A stretch of DNA of 64,000 bases from Clostridium_T sp040217795 (GCA_040217795.1 JBEHWK010000001.1:1-64000); one strand, 5' to 3'; counted from the first letter of the stretch, positions 16,648 to 25,801 are shown. The notes: generated by a model from the letters alone, not told the origin. Made by a program: numbers and translations.

Positions 16648-17475
16648 CTTCTCTCTTCTTCTTCCTGATTCCTTAAATAAAGTTGTCAGTGTTTCTCTGT
16701 CACCTGTTCTCACAGCATCTTTGATTAAATCCAGTTGTTTCTCAAAGTCTTCTATTTTTCTAAGAAGATTTTCCTTGTTTCCAATGAAAAGCTCGCTCCA
16801 TAATTCTTCGTTGATATTGGCGATTCTGGTAAGATCCCTGTAGGAGTCCCCGATAAATGCGCCTGTATCAAATTCCTGGCTGTCGCTGTTGATTAAAGCT
16901 ACAGCGATAGCATGAGGAAGTTGTGAAGTAAAGGAAATGATGTTGTCATGTTCCTTTGGAGTTATTGTTCTTATTCTGTTAAATCCAATCTGCTTAACAA
17001 GATTTTCTATAAGCTCTATGTTTTCAGGCTTATTTTTGCTTTGAGGAGTAATTAAATAATTTGCTCCTTTGAATACTTCCTTTGAAGCAAAATCTATACC
17101 CTTTTTCTCTCTTCCTGCCATGGGGTGTCCGAAAACAAAGTCTACGTAATCAGGAATTATTTCAAGGGCCTCTTTTATGAAGGTTTCCTTGATTCCTGTA
17201 ACGTCAGTTATGATTGCACCCTTTTTGAAATTATCCTTGTGTTTTCTCAAAAAGTCTAAAACCAGTGATGGGTAAAGACCAATGATTATAAGATCACTTT
17301 CACGAATGAATTCTTCTCCGGTAACCGATCCTTCTTTTATCATACCTGATGCTTCAGCTTTTCTTAAAGTCTCTTCATTATTATCTATTCCGTACACTTC
17401 ATGTTCCTGCAAGTCTTTTAAAGCTAATGCGAAGGAGCCTCCGATAACTCCTAAGCCAACTATTGTAATTTTCAT
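16642..17475 (-). CDS. tyrA: Prephenate dehydrogenase
   Basis: 277 aa from the ATG at 17475 (a TTG three codons earlier is the alternative). NAD(P)-dependent oxidation of prephenate to 4-hydroxyphenylpyruvate for tyrosine. The dinucleotide loop is GLGVIGGSFALAL, with TDVTGIKE and FGHPMAGREKKGIDFA for substrate binding. It ends without a recognisable ACT domain, so feedback inhibition by tyrosine through ACT is not expected. Last gene of the aromatic operon, 23 bases after aroF. Confidence 0.94.
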   Translation of the reverse strand: MKITIVGLGVIGGSFALALKDLQEHEVYGIDNNEETLRKAEASGMIKEGSVTGEEFIRESDLIIIGLYPSLVLDFLRKHKDNFKKGAIITDVTGIKETFIKEALEIIPDYVDFVFGHPMAGREKKGIDFASKEVFKGANYLITPQSKNKPENIELIENLVKQIGFNRIRTITPKEHDNIISFTSQLPHAIAVALINSDSQEFDTGAFIGDSYRDLTRIANINEELWSELFIGNKENLLRKIEDFEKQLDLIKDAVRTGDRETLTTLFKESGRRREKL

Positions 17476-17498
17476 GGATTTCAATACCTAAAGCTATT

Positions 17499-18512
17499 TT
17501 ATAGCTCCTTTCCCTCTAACTCCAGAAGAACCTTAACCTTCTTCATCAAATCGTCAAAAGTTTCTGGTTTTAATGATTGAGCTCCGTCACATAAAGCATT
17601 TGCCGGGTCGTGGTGAACTTCAATCATAAGTCCGTCTGCACCTGCAACTACAGCTGCCTTTGCCATTGACTCAACTAACCATGACTTTCCGCCTGCATGT
17701 GATGGGTCAATTATGATTGGCAGATGAGTCAGCTTTTTGATAACTGGGATTGCTTGTAAATCTAAAGTGTTTCTTGTGTATGTTTCGAATGTTCTTATTC
17801 CTCTTTCACAAAGAATAATATTCTCATTTCCGTTTGCCATAATGTATTCCGCTGACATTATCCATTCTTCATATGTTGATGAAAGACCTCTCTTTAATAG
17901 AATTGGCTTAGTTGTTCTTCCCAATTGCTTTAAAAGATCAAAGTTCTGCATATTTCTTGCGCCTACCTGAATCATATCCACTTTTTCCTCAAAAACGTCG
18001 ATGTAGTCAGTAGACATGATTTCTGTAACTATTGGTAATCCTGTAGCTTCTTTAGCCTTTATCAATAAGTTTAATCCCTCAAGCTCAAGTCCCTGGAAAC
18101 TGTAAGGTGAGGTTCTAGGCTTAAATGCTCCTCCTCTAAGAAGGGTAGCTCCAGATTCCTTTACTTTTTGTGCTGTGTATATGATTTGTTCTTCAGATTC
18201 AACTGAACATGGTCCGGCTATAACACCAAAGTGACTTCCGCCGATTTTTACTCCATTAACGTCTATTATGCTGTTTTCCGGCTTAAACATTCTGTTTGCT
18301 TTTTTGAAAGGCTCCTGAACCTTTAATACTTTCTCTACTCCATCCAGTGCCATAAGTTTCTCACTATCTATTAAAGAAGTGTCTCCAACCAATCCGATAA
18401 CACAGAAAGATCCGCCTCTTGAAAGATTAGCTTCTAATCCTAATCCTTCTACTATTTTTACTACCTTTTCAATTTGTTCACCCTTAGACTTGTTGTTCAT
18501 TATAATTATCAT
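17499..18512 (-). CDS. aroF: DAHP synthase, type I-beta, second copy
   Basis: 337 aa from the ATG at 18512 (nine bases after GGAGG; the ATG directly abutting GGAGG is too close). It condenses PEP and erythrose-4-phosphate, the entry step to chorismate. N-terminal residues 1-70 are the ferredoxin-like regulatory domain; the barrel follows with GPCSVESEEQI, GGAFKPRTSPYSFQG, ILLKRG and DPSHAGGKSW. Clearly paralogous to the copy at 24549. It is separated from aroK by about 130 bases without a clear promoter. The two copies may differ in feedback specificity; this is inference. Confidence 0.93.
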   Translation of the reverse strand: MIIIMNNKSKGEQIEKVVKIVEGLGLEANLSRGGSFCVIGLVGDTSLIDSEKLMALDGVEKVLKVQEPFKKANRMFKPENSIIDVNGVKIGGSHFGVIAGPCSVESEEQIIYTAQKVKESGATLLRGGAFKPRTSPYSFQGLELEGLNLLIKAKEATGLPIVTEIMSTDYIDVFEEKVDMIQVGARNMQNFDLLKQLGRTTKPILLKRGLSSTYEEWIMSAEYIMANGNENIILCERGIRTFETYTRNTLDLQAIPVIKKLTHLPIIIDPSHAGGKSWLVESMAKAAVVAGADGLMIEVHHDPANALCDGAQSLKPETFDDLMKKVKVLLELEGKEL

Positions 18513-18648
18513 TTCTACCATCCTCCAAAAATCTTCTGCAATTAATCTTTTGTAATTGCTGTATTTATAATTAAATTTTAATTTTTAACTTTTTTAATCT
18601 TCTATTCTACCAAACTACCATTCTACAAATAACTTAAGTTTATACTAC

Positions 18649-19149
18649 TTATTTTTTCTCTACAGCTTTATCAATTATATCATTTAGTACTTCGTCTAGA
18701 GACTTGTCATTCTTTACGATTATATGAGCGTATTTTTTGTATAAATCATATCTTTCTTCATATAATTTGTACAATTTTTCTTTACCTTCCTTAAGAAGTG
18801 GTCTTGCAGATACTTCTATATCAGAAAGTATATCTTCCACAGTTCTGTCGATGAATACTATTGTTCCTGTAACACCAAGAACCTCCATATTCTTTGGATT
18901 CTTTACAACCCCGCCTCCTGTAGAGATAATGACTGAATCAAGCTTTGCTATTTCTTCGTAAGCTTTGCTTTCTTCTTTTCTGAAGTAGTCTTCACCTTTA
19001 AGAAACATATCATTGATTGTCTCTCCAAGTTTTTCTTCTATCCATAAATCAGAATCAATAAACTTGTATGAAAGTCTTTCGGATAATAATTTCCCAATAG
19101 TACTTTTTCCGGATCCAGGCATGCCTATCAGCACTAAATTTTTGCTCAT
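18649..19149 (-). CDS. aroK: Shikimate kinase
   Basis: 166 aa. It phosphorylates shikimate. Walker A is GMPGSGKST at residues 9-17; the shikimate site shows DSDLWIEE, FRKEESKAYEE and STGGGVV; the lid has ARPLLKEGK. Normal family length. It starts 16 bases after aroE stops and is followed by an A/T-rich 130-base spacer. Confidence 0.95.
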   Translation of the reverse strand: MSKNLVLIGMPGSGKSTIGKLLSERLSYKFIDSDLWIEEKLGETINDMFLKGEDYFRKEESKAYEEIAKLDSVIISTGGGVVKNPKNMEVLGVTGTIVFIDRTVEDILSDIEVSARPLLKEGKEKLYKLYEERYDLYKKYAHIIVKNDKSLDEVLNDIIDKAVEKK

Positions 19150-19165
19150 TTATTTATCTCCTAAC

Positions 19166-19972
19166 TTAAAATAATTTGCACAATTCATTGTGTATTTCTT
19201 TACCGATTTTTTCATCGATAACTGTGTTGTGCCAGATTTCTTCTGACTTGATAGCTTGTTCAACAAGCATAAACAGGCCAGTAACTATTTTAAGACCAAG
19301 TGATTCTGCTGTGGCAAGGAACTTTGTCTTTAATGGATTATAAACAATATCTGCAGCTGTGTTAAAGTTTTTAAGCACATCTTCTCCTACAGGCATAGCA
19401 TCAATATTCGGATACATTCCTACTGGAGTTGTATTTATTATTATATCACCCTTTAAGGATTTTAGTTCCTCATAATCAATTAAAGTCACACCGGTGAAAA
19501 TTCCAGCAACCTTTGCCTTGTCTCTTGAAACCACAAAAACCTGTTCTGCCTTGTTGTCCTTCAGGTACTGAATTACAGCCTTTGAGGCTCCTCCTGATCC
19601 TAAAACAACAACTTTCTTTCCTTCCACAGATACCTGTGATCTTTCAAGCATTTTCCCAAAGCCATAGTAATCAGTGTTAAAACCATAGGACTTTCCATCT
19701 TTTATGAATACTGTGTTTACAGCATTTATATTTTTTGCTTCCTCAGAAATAAAGTCCAGATACTCCATTATAGTTTCCTTATAAGGAATAGTCACATTTA
19801 TGCCTGTTATACCCAGAGTCTTAAGCGAATTGATTACGTTTGGCACGTTTTGTTTCTCTACTTCAAATAAAGAGTACGTAGCTTTTACCCCGAGGCTTTT
19901 TAACACAGCATTATGAATTTCTGGTGATAATGAGTGAGTGAGTTTTTCTCCTAACAAACCAAATAACAGCAT
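19166..19972 (-). CDS. aroE: Shikimate dehydrogenase
   Basis: 268 aa. NADPH-dependent reduction of 3-dehydroshikimate. N-terminal LLGEKLTHSLSPEIHNAVL binds shikimate, NVTIPYKE holds the catalytic lysine, and GSGGASKAV is the nucleotide loop; NTTPVGMYPN is the conserved later motif. It starts 10 bases after pheA. The dehydroquinase gene (aroD or aroQ) that should make its substrate is absent from the operon. Confidence 0.95.
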   Translation of the reverse strand: MLLFGLLGEKLTHSLSPEIHNAVLKSLGVKATYSLFEVEKQNVPNVINSLKTLGITGINVTIPYKETIMEYLDFISEEAKNINAVNTVFIKDGKSYGFNTDYYGFGKMLERSQVSVEGKKVVVLGSGGASKAVIQYLKDNKAEQVFVVSRDKAKVAGIFTGVTLIDYEELKSLKGDIIINTTPVGMYPNIDAMPVGEDVLKNFNTAADIVYNPLKTKFLATAESLGLKIVTGLFMLVEQAIKSEEIWHNTVIDEKIGKEIHNELCKLF

Positions 19973-19982
19973 AAGTTCCTCC

Positions 19983-21119
19983 TTAGTAGTTACTCTTGTA
20001 CGCTCCTAAAAGCTTATAATAGGAACTGTTCTTTTCAATTGAAGAAAGAGCTGATTTAACATTCTCATCCTCCAGATCTCCCTGAAAATCCAGATAGAAG
20101 AAATAGTTCCAAGGCTCATTTCCAACTGGTCTGGACTCTATTTTAACCATATTAAGACCAAAATCATTTATGAACTTTAATATATTGTACAGGGTTCCTA
20201 CTCTATGTTCCAGTTTAAAAATTATAGAAATCTTATCCTTTGAACATTCAAGCTGTTTACCTATTACAATAAACCTGGTTTTGTTGGTTTTTTCATTATT
20301 GATATTTTCTTTTATAATTTCAAGTCCGTATATTTCAGCTGCTCTCTCTGATGCAATGGCAGCTTTCGTATGATCATTGCTTTCACTTACCATCTTGGCT
20401 GCAATGGAAGTATTGTGCTGAGGCACCTCACTCCAGGAATAATTACTTAAGAATTTGCTGCTTTGCCTAAGCCCTTGAGTGTGTGAATATACTTCCTTAA
20501 TATCATCAATTTTAGTTCCCTTGCATCCAAGGAGATGCTGAGTTATGGATATGGATTCCTCTCCTACTATGTAAAAACCATACTTTCTCAGAAGGTCATA
20601 AACATCGTTTATAGCTCCTGTAGAAGAATTTTCAATAGGCACTACACCGTAGTCTATTTCTCCATTTTTTAATCCCTGGAAAACACCTTCGAATTGTTCA
20701 TAGTTGATCCTCTTTGGTTTGTCTCCAAAGAACTTCATAAGGGCTTCTTCAGAAAAAGCACCTTTAACTCCGCCGTAGCCTACCTTCAGTTCAGATCTGT
20801 CAGCTTTATCAAGGAGACTTTCACATACTTTTATAGGCTCTGACTTTTTAGGGAAAACCTTATGCATCTGATATCTTTTGCTCACATCCATCATAGCCTG
20901 TATGAACTCTTCAGCATAATCCTTCATCTCTTGATCTTTTACGTATTTCAGGTTCTTCTGAATAACGCTTTTTTCCCTGTCTTCCTGGAAAATAGGAAGG
21001 TTGTTCTGCTCTTTATATTTAGCTATGTTTGTAACAAGCTTCATTCTTTTTTCAAATAAATCAATCATCTGACTGTCTATTTCGTCAATCTGTATTCTCC
21101 ACTCGTTTAATCCATCCAT
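19983..21119 (-). CDS. pheA: Bifunctional chorismate mutase / prephenate dehydratase
   Basis: 378 aa, three domains. Residues 1 to about 85 form an AroQ-type chorismate mutase (IDEIDSQMIDLFEKRMKLV). About 110-290 is prephenate dehydratase (GAFSEEALMKFFG, VVPIENSSTGAINDVYDLL, NKTRFIVIG). About 298-375 is the ACT domain (EHRVGTLYNILKFINDFGLN and KIESRPVG), the usual phenylalanine site. The fusion makes phenylpyruvate from chorismate. It lies four bases from aroC, with GGGGTGAT before the ATG. Confidence 0.95.
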   Translation of the reverse strand: MDGLNEWRIQIDEIDSQMIDLFEKRMKLVTNIAKYKEQNNLPIFQEDREKSVIQKNLKYVKDQEMKDYAEEFIQAMMDVSKRYQMHKVFPKKSEPIKVCESLLDKADRSELKVGYGGVKGAFSEEALMKFFGDKPKRINYEQFEGVFQGLKNGEIDYGVVPIENSSTGAINDVYDLLRKYGFYIVGEESISITQHLLGCKGTKIDDIKEVYSHTQGLRQSSKFLSNYSWSEVPQHNTSIAAKMVSESNDHTKAAIASERAAEIYGLEIIKENINNEKTNKTRFIVIGKQLECSKDKISIIFKLEHRVGTLYNILKFINDFGLNMVKIESRPVGNEPWNYFFYLDFQGDLEDENVKSALSSIEKNSSYYKLLGAYKSNY

Positions 21120-21123
21120 TTTA

Positions 21124-22200
21124 TCACCCCAACATCATATCCAGAATTCCAAGAGCACTTACAGCTTCCAATACAACTACTGCTCTTGAAACGATACATG
21201 GATCGTGTCTTCCTACTACAACAAGTTTATCATCTTTTTTTGTACTTACATCAATTGTGTCCTGTTCTTTGCTGATTGATGAAGTTGGTTTAATTGCAGC
21301 TCTGAATATTATAGGCATTCCGTCTGTAATTCCTCCTAATATTCCGCCGTTGTTGTTTGTTCTTGTCTTAACCTGGTCTCCATCATAATAGTAAGTGTCA
21401 TTAGCTTCAGAACCCTTCATCTTTGTGATATCGAAGCCTGCTCCGAATTCAACTCCCTTTACTCCCGGAACTGAGAATATAAGGTGGGATAAAACACTTT
21501 CCACTGAGTCAAAGAAAGGATCGCCTATTCCTGCTGGAACACCTGAAATAGCGCATTCAACCACGCCGCCAAGTGAATCTCCGTCTTCCTTTGCTTCAAG
21601 AATCGCAGCTCTCATCTTTTCTCCCTGTTCTTTATTAAGAACTGATAAATCAGTATCTCTTAAAGAATACATAAGTTCAGGAGTGATTTCCAGCGGATTG
21701 AAGCTGTCATCTTCAATATTGCTTACAGACTTTACATGTCCTCCGATGTGAACGCCTTTTTCCTTAAGGATCTGTTCAGCAATGGCCCCTGCAAATACCA
21801 AAGGTGCAGTTATTCTTCCTGAGAATGATCCGCCTCCCCTGTAATCATTAAAGCCATGGTATTTAATTATTGCAGGATAATCAGAATGTCCCGGTCTCAT
21901 TAAATTCTTAAGTTTTGAATAGTCCTTGCTTCTTGTGTCGCTGTTTCTGATTATTCCGCATAGAGGCGCTCCTGTTGTTCTTCCTTCAAAAACTCCACTT
22001 AAAATCTCAACCTGGTCAGCTTCGTTTCTAGGAGTAGCAAGCTTGCTTTTTCCCGGAGCTCTTCTAGCCATAGTCTTATTGATAGCTTCCATATCCAGAA
22101 GCACACCTGCAGGCAATCCGCAAATGTTGATTCCGATGCCCACACCATGAGATTCTCCGAATATGGATACTTTTATTTTATTGCCCCAAACTCCGCTCAT
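21124..22200 (-). CDS. aroC: Chorismate synthase
   Basis: 358 aa. FMN-dependent elimination giving chorismate. Signature segments are GESHGVGIGINICGLPAG, ARRAPGKSKLATPRNE, RPGHSDYPAIIKY and RGGGSFSGRIT, with GGILGGITDGMPI and RHDPCIVSRAV late. The ATG overlaps the aroA stop as ATGA, implying translational coupling. Confidence 0.96.
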   Translation of the reverse strand: MSGVWGNKIKVSIFGESHGVGIGINICGLPAGVLLDMEAINKTMARRAPGKSKLATPRNEADQVEILSGVFEGRTTGAPLCGIIRNSDTRSKDYSKLKNLMRPGHSDYPAIIKYHGFNDYRGGGSFSGRITAPLVFAGAIAEQILKEKGVHIGGHVKSVSNIEDDSFNPLEITPELMYSLRDTDLSVLNKEQGEKMRAAILEAKEDGDSLGGVVECAISGVPAGIGDPFFDSVESVLSHLIFSVPGVKGVEFGAGFDITKMKGSEANDTYYYDGDQVKTRTNNNGGILGGITDGMPIIFRAAIKPTSSISKEQDTIDVSTKKDDKLVVVGRHDPCIVSRAVVVLEAVSALGILDMMLG

Positions 22201-23459
22201 TGAATCTTTCCTCCTAATGCTTTATAATCTTCCCAGAAATCAGGGTATGATTTCTTAACACATCCTGGATTTTCAAGAATAACTTCTCCAGTGCAGTATG
22301 TTGCTGCCATTGCAAGGCTCATTGCTATTCTGTGGTCATCCCATGAATGAACCAGTCCCCCAGTCAGACTGCTTACACCCTCAACAACCATAGAGTCCTT
22401 CAATTCAGTTACCTTAGCCCCAAGTTTGTTCAACTCTGTAGTGATGGCAGTGATTCTGTCACATTCCTTGATTCTCAGTCTTTCAGCATTGATTATCTTA
22501 GTAGTTCCTTCAGTAACAGCAGCTAAAACTGTAAGAACAGGAATGATGTCAGGACATTGAGAAGCATCTATAACTGTAGGAACCAGTTTGTCAGCCTTTA
22601 TCTTAATGCCGCCTTCTTCTTGCACTATTCTGCAGCCCATTCTTGTCACGATATCAAGGACTTCCTTGTCACCCTGAAGTGAATTCTGGTTAAGGTCCTT
22701 GATTAAAATATCGCTTCCTAAAGCATCAGCCACAACGAAGAATGCTGATTGTGAAAAGTCACCTTCCACTCTGTAGTCTGTTGCTTTGTATGTCTGATTT
22801 CCTTTTATGATAAATTCTTTATAATCGTTATTTGTAACTTCTATGCCGAATAATTCAAGCATGCTTAAAGTTAAATCGATATATCCCTTAGACTCAAGTT
22901 CGGTTGTGATAACAATTTTTGAATCTTCCTGTAAAAGAGGAAGTGCGAATAACAATCCGCTGATAAACTGAGAACTGATATCTCCTCTTATAGGGAATTC
23001 CTCTCCCTTGATTCTTCCTTTAACATTAAGGTCAAGCACACCTTCCTTGTAGCTGTACTCAATTCCCTGTCTGTCAAATATTTCATAGTAAGTAGTCAGA
23101 GGTCTTTTCCCCAAGTTTCCTTTACCTGTAAAATTAGCTTTTGCTTCCTTTACAAGTGCTAAAGGCACCATAAATCTTAAAGTTGATCCTGATTCATTGC
23201 AGTTGATTACCGCATCATTCTTTGAGAAGGTATTTCCCCCGTCAATTTCAAGGTAATCATCATACATCTTGATTTCAGCCCCAAGAGCTCTCATAGCTTC
23301 AATTGTTGCTATAATATCATCTGAAAACTGTATATTTGTTATTTTGCTTTTCCCCTTGCTCAAAGCAGCACATATTACCGCTCTGTGAGCCATGCTTTTT
23401 GAAGGAGGAATTTTCACTTCCCCTTTAAGCTTTCCTGGAGTTATAACTAATTTATCCAT
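22197..23459 (-). CDS. aroA: EPSP synthase (3-phosphoshikimate 1-carboxyvinyltransferase)
   Basis: 420 aa. It joins shikimate-3-phosphate and PEP. PPSKSMAHRAVICAAL binds phosphate at the N-terminus; ESGSTLRFMVPLAL and KGNLGKRPL come next, then GDISSQFISGLLFA and EGDFSQSAFF, with ERLRIKECDRI and DDHRIAMSLAMAA at the end. The 95-100 region reads ESGSTLRF where many plant and E. coli enzymes have NAGTAMRP, placing it in the divergent class found in many Clostridia. GGAG precedes the ATG. Confidence 0.95.
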   Translation of the reverse strand: MDKLVITPGKLKGEVKIPPSKSMAHRAVICAALSKGKSKITNIQFSDDIIATIEAMRALGAEIKMYDDYLEIDGGNTFSKNDAVINCNESGSTLRFMVPLALVKEAKANFTGKGNLGKRPLTTYYEIFDRQGIEYSYKEGVLDLNVKGRIKGEEFPIRGDISSQFISGLLFALPLLQEDSKIVITTELESKGYIDLTLSMLELFGIEVTNNDYKEFIIKGNQTYKATDYRVEGDFSQSAFFVVADALGSDILIKDLNQNSLQGDKEVLDIVTRMGCRIVQEEGGIKIKADKLVPTVIDASQCPDIIPVLTVLAAVTEGTTKIINAERLRIKECDRITAITTELNKLGAKVTELKDSMVVEGVSSLTGGLVHSWDDHRIAMSLAMAATYCTGEVILENPGCVKKSYPDFWEDYKALGGKIQ

Positions 23460-23476
23460 GCTCTTCCTCCTTAAAA

Positions 23477-24532
23477 TTAAAGTTCCGAAAAGAAATCGTC
23501 CTTAGTTTTGTAAATATAGCTTTCCCCAATTTCCTTCAATAATATAAGGTTCAGGGTGCTGTTTAAAAACTTCTTGTCAAGTTTAATAGCTTCAAGCAGC
23601 TGTTCCTTGTTTTCTCCTGCCAATGTGTATGGAAGTGAATACTTTTCAAGCATTGCCTTTATTTCCTCAGGTACAGATGCATCTGCCAGGCCTCTTTTAG
23701 CTGCAATCTTCATGATTTCATACATTCCGATAGCTACACCTTCCCCGTGAGAGTATTTCTCATAGTTGTAATACTGCTCAACAGCATGACCTAATGTATG
23801 CCCGAAATTCAAAAGCATTCTTTCGCCCTTATCCAGCTCATCTTCTTCAACGATTTTTCTCTTTATATCACAGCAGGTGTAGATGATTGAATCGATATTC
23901 TTCACCAGCTCCTCTGTATCTTTCATGTTCTTAAGCTTCTCAAAAAGCCCCTTGTCTTTAATGCATCCGTATTTAATAACTTCAGCCAGACCATCCCTGA
24001 AGAATCTGTCTGAAAGAGTGTTAAGAACTTCAGGATCAATAACCACCATTTTAGGATGATAGAAACTTCCTATAAGGTTCTTACCTTTAGCCAGGTCAAC
24101 TGCAACTTTTCCTCCTACACTTGAATCCACCTGTGCAAGAAGTGAAGTTGGAACCTGAACAAATTCCACTCCTCTTAAGAAAGTTGAAGCCACAAATCCG
24201 GCTAAATCACCTATAACTCCGCCTCCTAAAGCAATTATCAGATCACTTCTTGTAAGCTTGAAGTCCAGAAGTTCATCAAATATTCCCGGAAGAACCTCAA
24301 ATGCCTTTGTCTTTTCCCCGGGGGGAAGCACCACAGCTTTGACACTGTAGCCCTTCTCTTCCAATGAGGATTTTATATTTTCCCCGTATATTCCATATAC
24401 ATTTTCATCGGAGATGATAGCAATTTTAGTTGCTTTAAAATTATCTTTAATTAAGGAAGCTAATTTTTTAAGATTCCCTTTTTCAATATAAATAGGATAT
24501 GAGTTTTTTCCCAGATCTACTTTAAGCTCCAA
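23477..24532 (-). CDS. aroB: 3-dehydroquinate synthase
   Basis: 351 aa. NAD- and metal-dependent cyclisation of DAHP. Visible are PPGEKTK, ALGGGVIGDLAGFVASTFLRG, QVPTSLLAQVDSSVGGK and NLIGSFYHP. The metal histidines lie in LNFGHTLGHAVEQ and SHGEGVAIG. It starts 16 bases after aroF. All regions are complete. Confidence 0.96.
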   Translation of the reverse strand: MELKVDLGKNSYPIYIEKGNLKKLASLIKDNFKATKIAIISDENVYGIYGENIKSSLEEKGYSVKAVVLPPGEKTKAFEVLPGIFDELLDFKLTRSDLIIALGGGVIGDLAGFVASTFLRGVEFVQVPTSLLAQVDSSVGGKVAVDLAKGKNLIGSFYHPKMVVIDPEVLNTLSDRFFRDGLAEVIKYGCIKDKGLFEKLKNMKDTEELVKNIDSIIYTCCDIKRKIVEEDELDKGERMLLNFGHTLGHAVEQYYNYEKYSHGEGVAIGMYEIMKIAAKRGLADASVPEEIKAMLEKYSLPYTLAGENKEQLLEAIKLDKKFLNSTLNLILLKEIGESYIYKTKDDFFSEL

Positions 24533-24548
24533 AACCCGCTCCCCCTAA

Positions 24549-25562
24549 CTATATTTCTCTGCCAACTGCTGCTGCGATTGGTGATAATTCTTTTACAAGC
24601 TTATCGAATTCTTCAGGTCTTAATGATTGTGGTCCATCACAAAGAGCGTTTGCAGGATCATTGTGAACTTCGATTATAAGGCCGTCTGCTCCAACTGCCA
24701 ATGCTGCTTTTGATAAAGGATCAACCATCCAGTTCTTACCTGCAGCGTGGCTTGGATCTACTATTACTGGTAAGTGGCTTAATCTCTTAACTGCAGGTAT
24801 AGCACTTAAGTCCAATGTGTTTCTTGTGTAAGTTTCATATGTTCTTATTCCTCTTTCACAAAGAATAACATTGCTGTTTCCGCCTGCCATAATGTATTCA
24901 GCTGACATTAACCATTCTTCTATTGTATTAGCCAAACCTCTCTTTAAAAGAATTGTTTTGTTTGTTTTTCCTAATTCCTTTAATAAATCGAAGTTTTGCA
25001 TGTTTCTTGCTCCAACCTGGATAACATCAACATCTTCAACGAACTTGTCGATGTAATTAGTTGACATTATTTCTGTAACTATAGGCATTCCAGTTTCTTT
25101 TCTTGCAATCTTAAGAAGTTCCAACCCTTCCATTTCAAGACCCTGGAAAGCGTATGGAGAAGTTCTAGGCTTGAATGCGCCTCCTCTTAACATTTGAGCT
25201 CCTGATGCCTTTACATCTCTTGCTATTGAAAGTATTTGCTCTTCTGATTCAACTGAACAAGGTCCAGCTATTAACGCGATTTTCTTTCCGCCTATTTTTA
25301 CTCCGTTAACATCAATTATAGATGGTTCCGGATGGAACATTCTGTTTGCCTTCTTGAAAGGCTCCTGAACGTGCATTACCTTCTCAACGTTTCTGTTAGC
25401 TTCAATTTTGTCTGGATCAATAACGCTGGTATCTCCGATTAACCCTAATATAACTAAATCTTTTCCTATAACAGGATGTACTTCCACTCCAAGCTTTTCA
25501 ATTGCACTTGTTAATTTGGCTACTTCCTCTTGTGGTGTTTTTGGTTTTAAAATTACTATCAT
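24549..25562 (-). CDS. aroF: DAHP synthase, type I-beta, operon-leading copy
   Basis: 337 aa. Same architecture as the copy at 17499: a ferredoxin-like N-terminal domain (about 1-70) and a TIM barrel with GPCSVESEEQI, GGAFKPRTSPYAFQG, VGARNMQNFDLLKELG and DPSHAAGKNWM. AAGGAGG lies before the ATG. As the first structural gene behind the leader-peptide attenuator it is directly exposed to control by charged aromatic tRNA, while its paralogue is the penultimate gene of the same transcript. Confidence 0.95.
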   Translation of the reverse strand: MIVILKPKTPQEEVAKLTSAIEKLGVEVHPVIGKDLVILGLIGDTSVIDPDKIEANRNVEKVMHVQEPFKKANRMFHPEPSIIDVNGVKIGGKKIALIAGPCSVESEEQILSIARDVKASGAQMLRGGAFKPRTSPYAFQGLEMEGLELLKIARKETGMPIVTEIMSTNYIDKFVEDVDVIQVGARNMQNFDLLKELGKTNKTILLKRGLANTIEEWLMSAEYIMAGGNSNVILCERGIRTYETYTRNTLDLSAIPAVKRLSHLPVIVDPSHAAGKNWMVDPLSKAALAVGADGLIIEVHNDPANALCDGPQSLRPEEFDKLVKELSPIAAAVGREI

Positions 25563-25596
25563 TAATAAAGCCTCCTTACAAAATATGTATAATTAT

Positions 25597-25629
25597 AAAA
25601 AAAATAGGACCCCATCTAATGAGTCCTAT
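25597..25629 (-). terminator. Attenuator terminator of the aromatic operon
   Basis: On the minus strand ATAGGACTC pairs with GGGTCCTAT (9 bp including one G-U, 8-base loop), followed by seven T residues (25597-25603). It lies 35 bases before aroF. Its 5' arm overlaps the sequence CTAATGAGT complement used by the competing antiterminator. Confidence 0.9.
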
Positions 25630-25688
25630 AAAATTCCATGATAATATGGTTATATAAAGGTGTGGTTAATCTTATACTTACTCATTAG
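25616..25688 (-). promoter_or_regulatory. Antiterminator pairing over the leader stop codon
   Basis: Minus-strand CTAATGAGT (25680-25688) is exactly complementary to ACTCATTAG (25616-25624) inside the terminator's 5' arm and loop. The first segment includes the leader stop codon (25685-25687). A ribosome stalled upstream leaves it free to pair and blocks the terminator; a ribosome that reaches the stop covers it and lets the terminator form. Confidence 0.85.
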
Positions 25689-25801
25689 GAGTTAACAAAT
25701 ATTTTTTTACAGAACAATTGACCAGCGCTAAAATAAAAGCCCCAGCTAAAATAAAAGTATCCAAAAAATTGTTCTGCAATTTTGTTAATTCTGGTAAGCA
25801 T
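25685..25801 (-). CDS. Aromatic-residue-rich leader peptide (attenuator)
   Basis: 38 aa, too short for routine gene calling. It starts at the ATG at 25801, six bases after GGAGG. It reads MLTRINKIAEQ, then FFGYFYFSWGFYF at residues 12-24 (ten of thirteen residues aromatic: Phe, Tyr and one Trp), then SAGQLFCKKIFVNS. The codons for YFYFS and FYFS form a short direct repeat. Placement between a consensus promoter and a terminator/antiterminator pair, directly ahead of aroF, identifies it as a translated sensor of charged Phe/Tyr/Trp tRNA rather than a functional protein. Low aromatic supply would stall the ribosome within residues 12-24, more than 40 bases before the antiterminator. Confidence 0.9.
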   Translation of the reverse strand: MLTRINKIAEQFFGYFYFSWGFYFSAGQLFCKKIFVNS

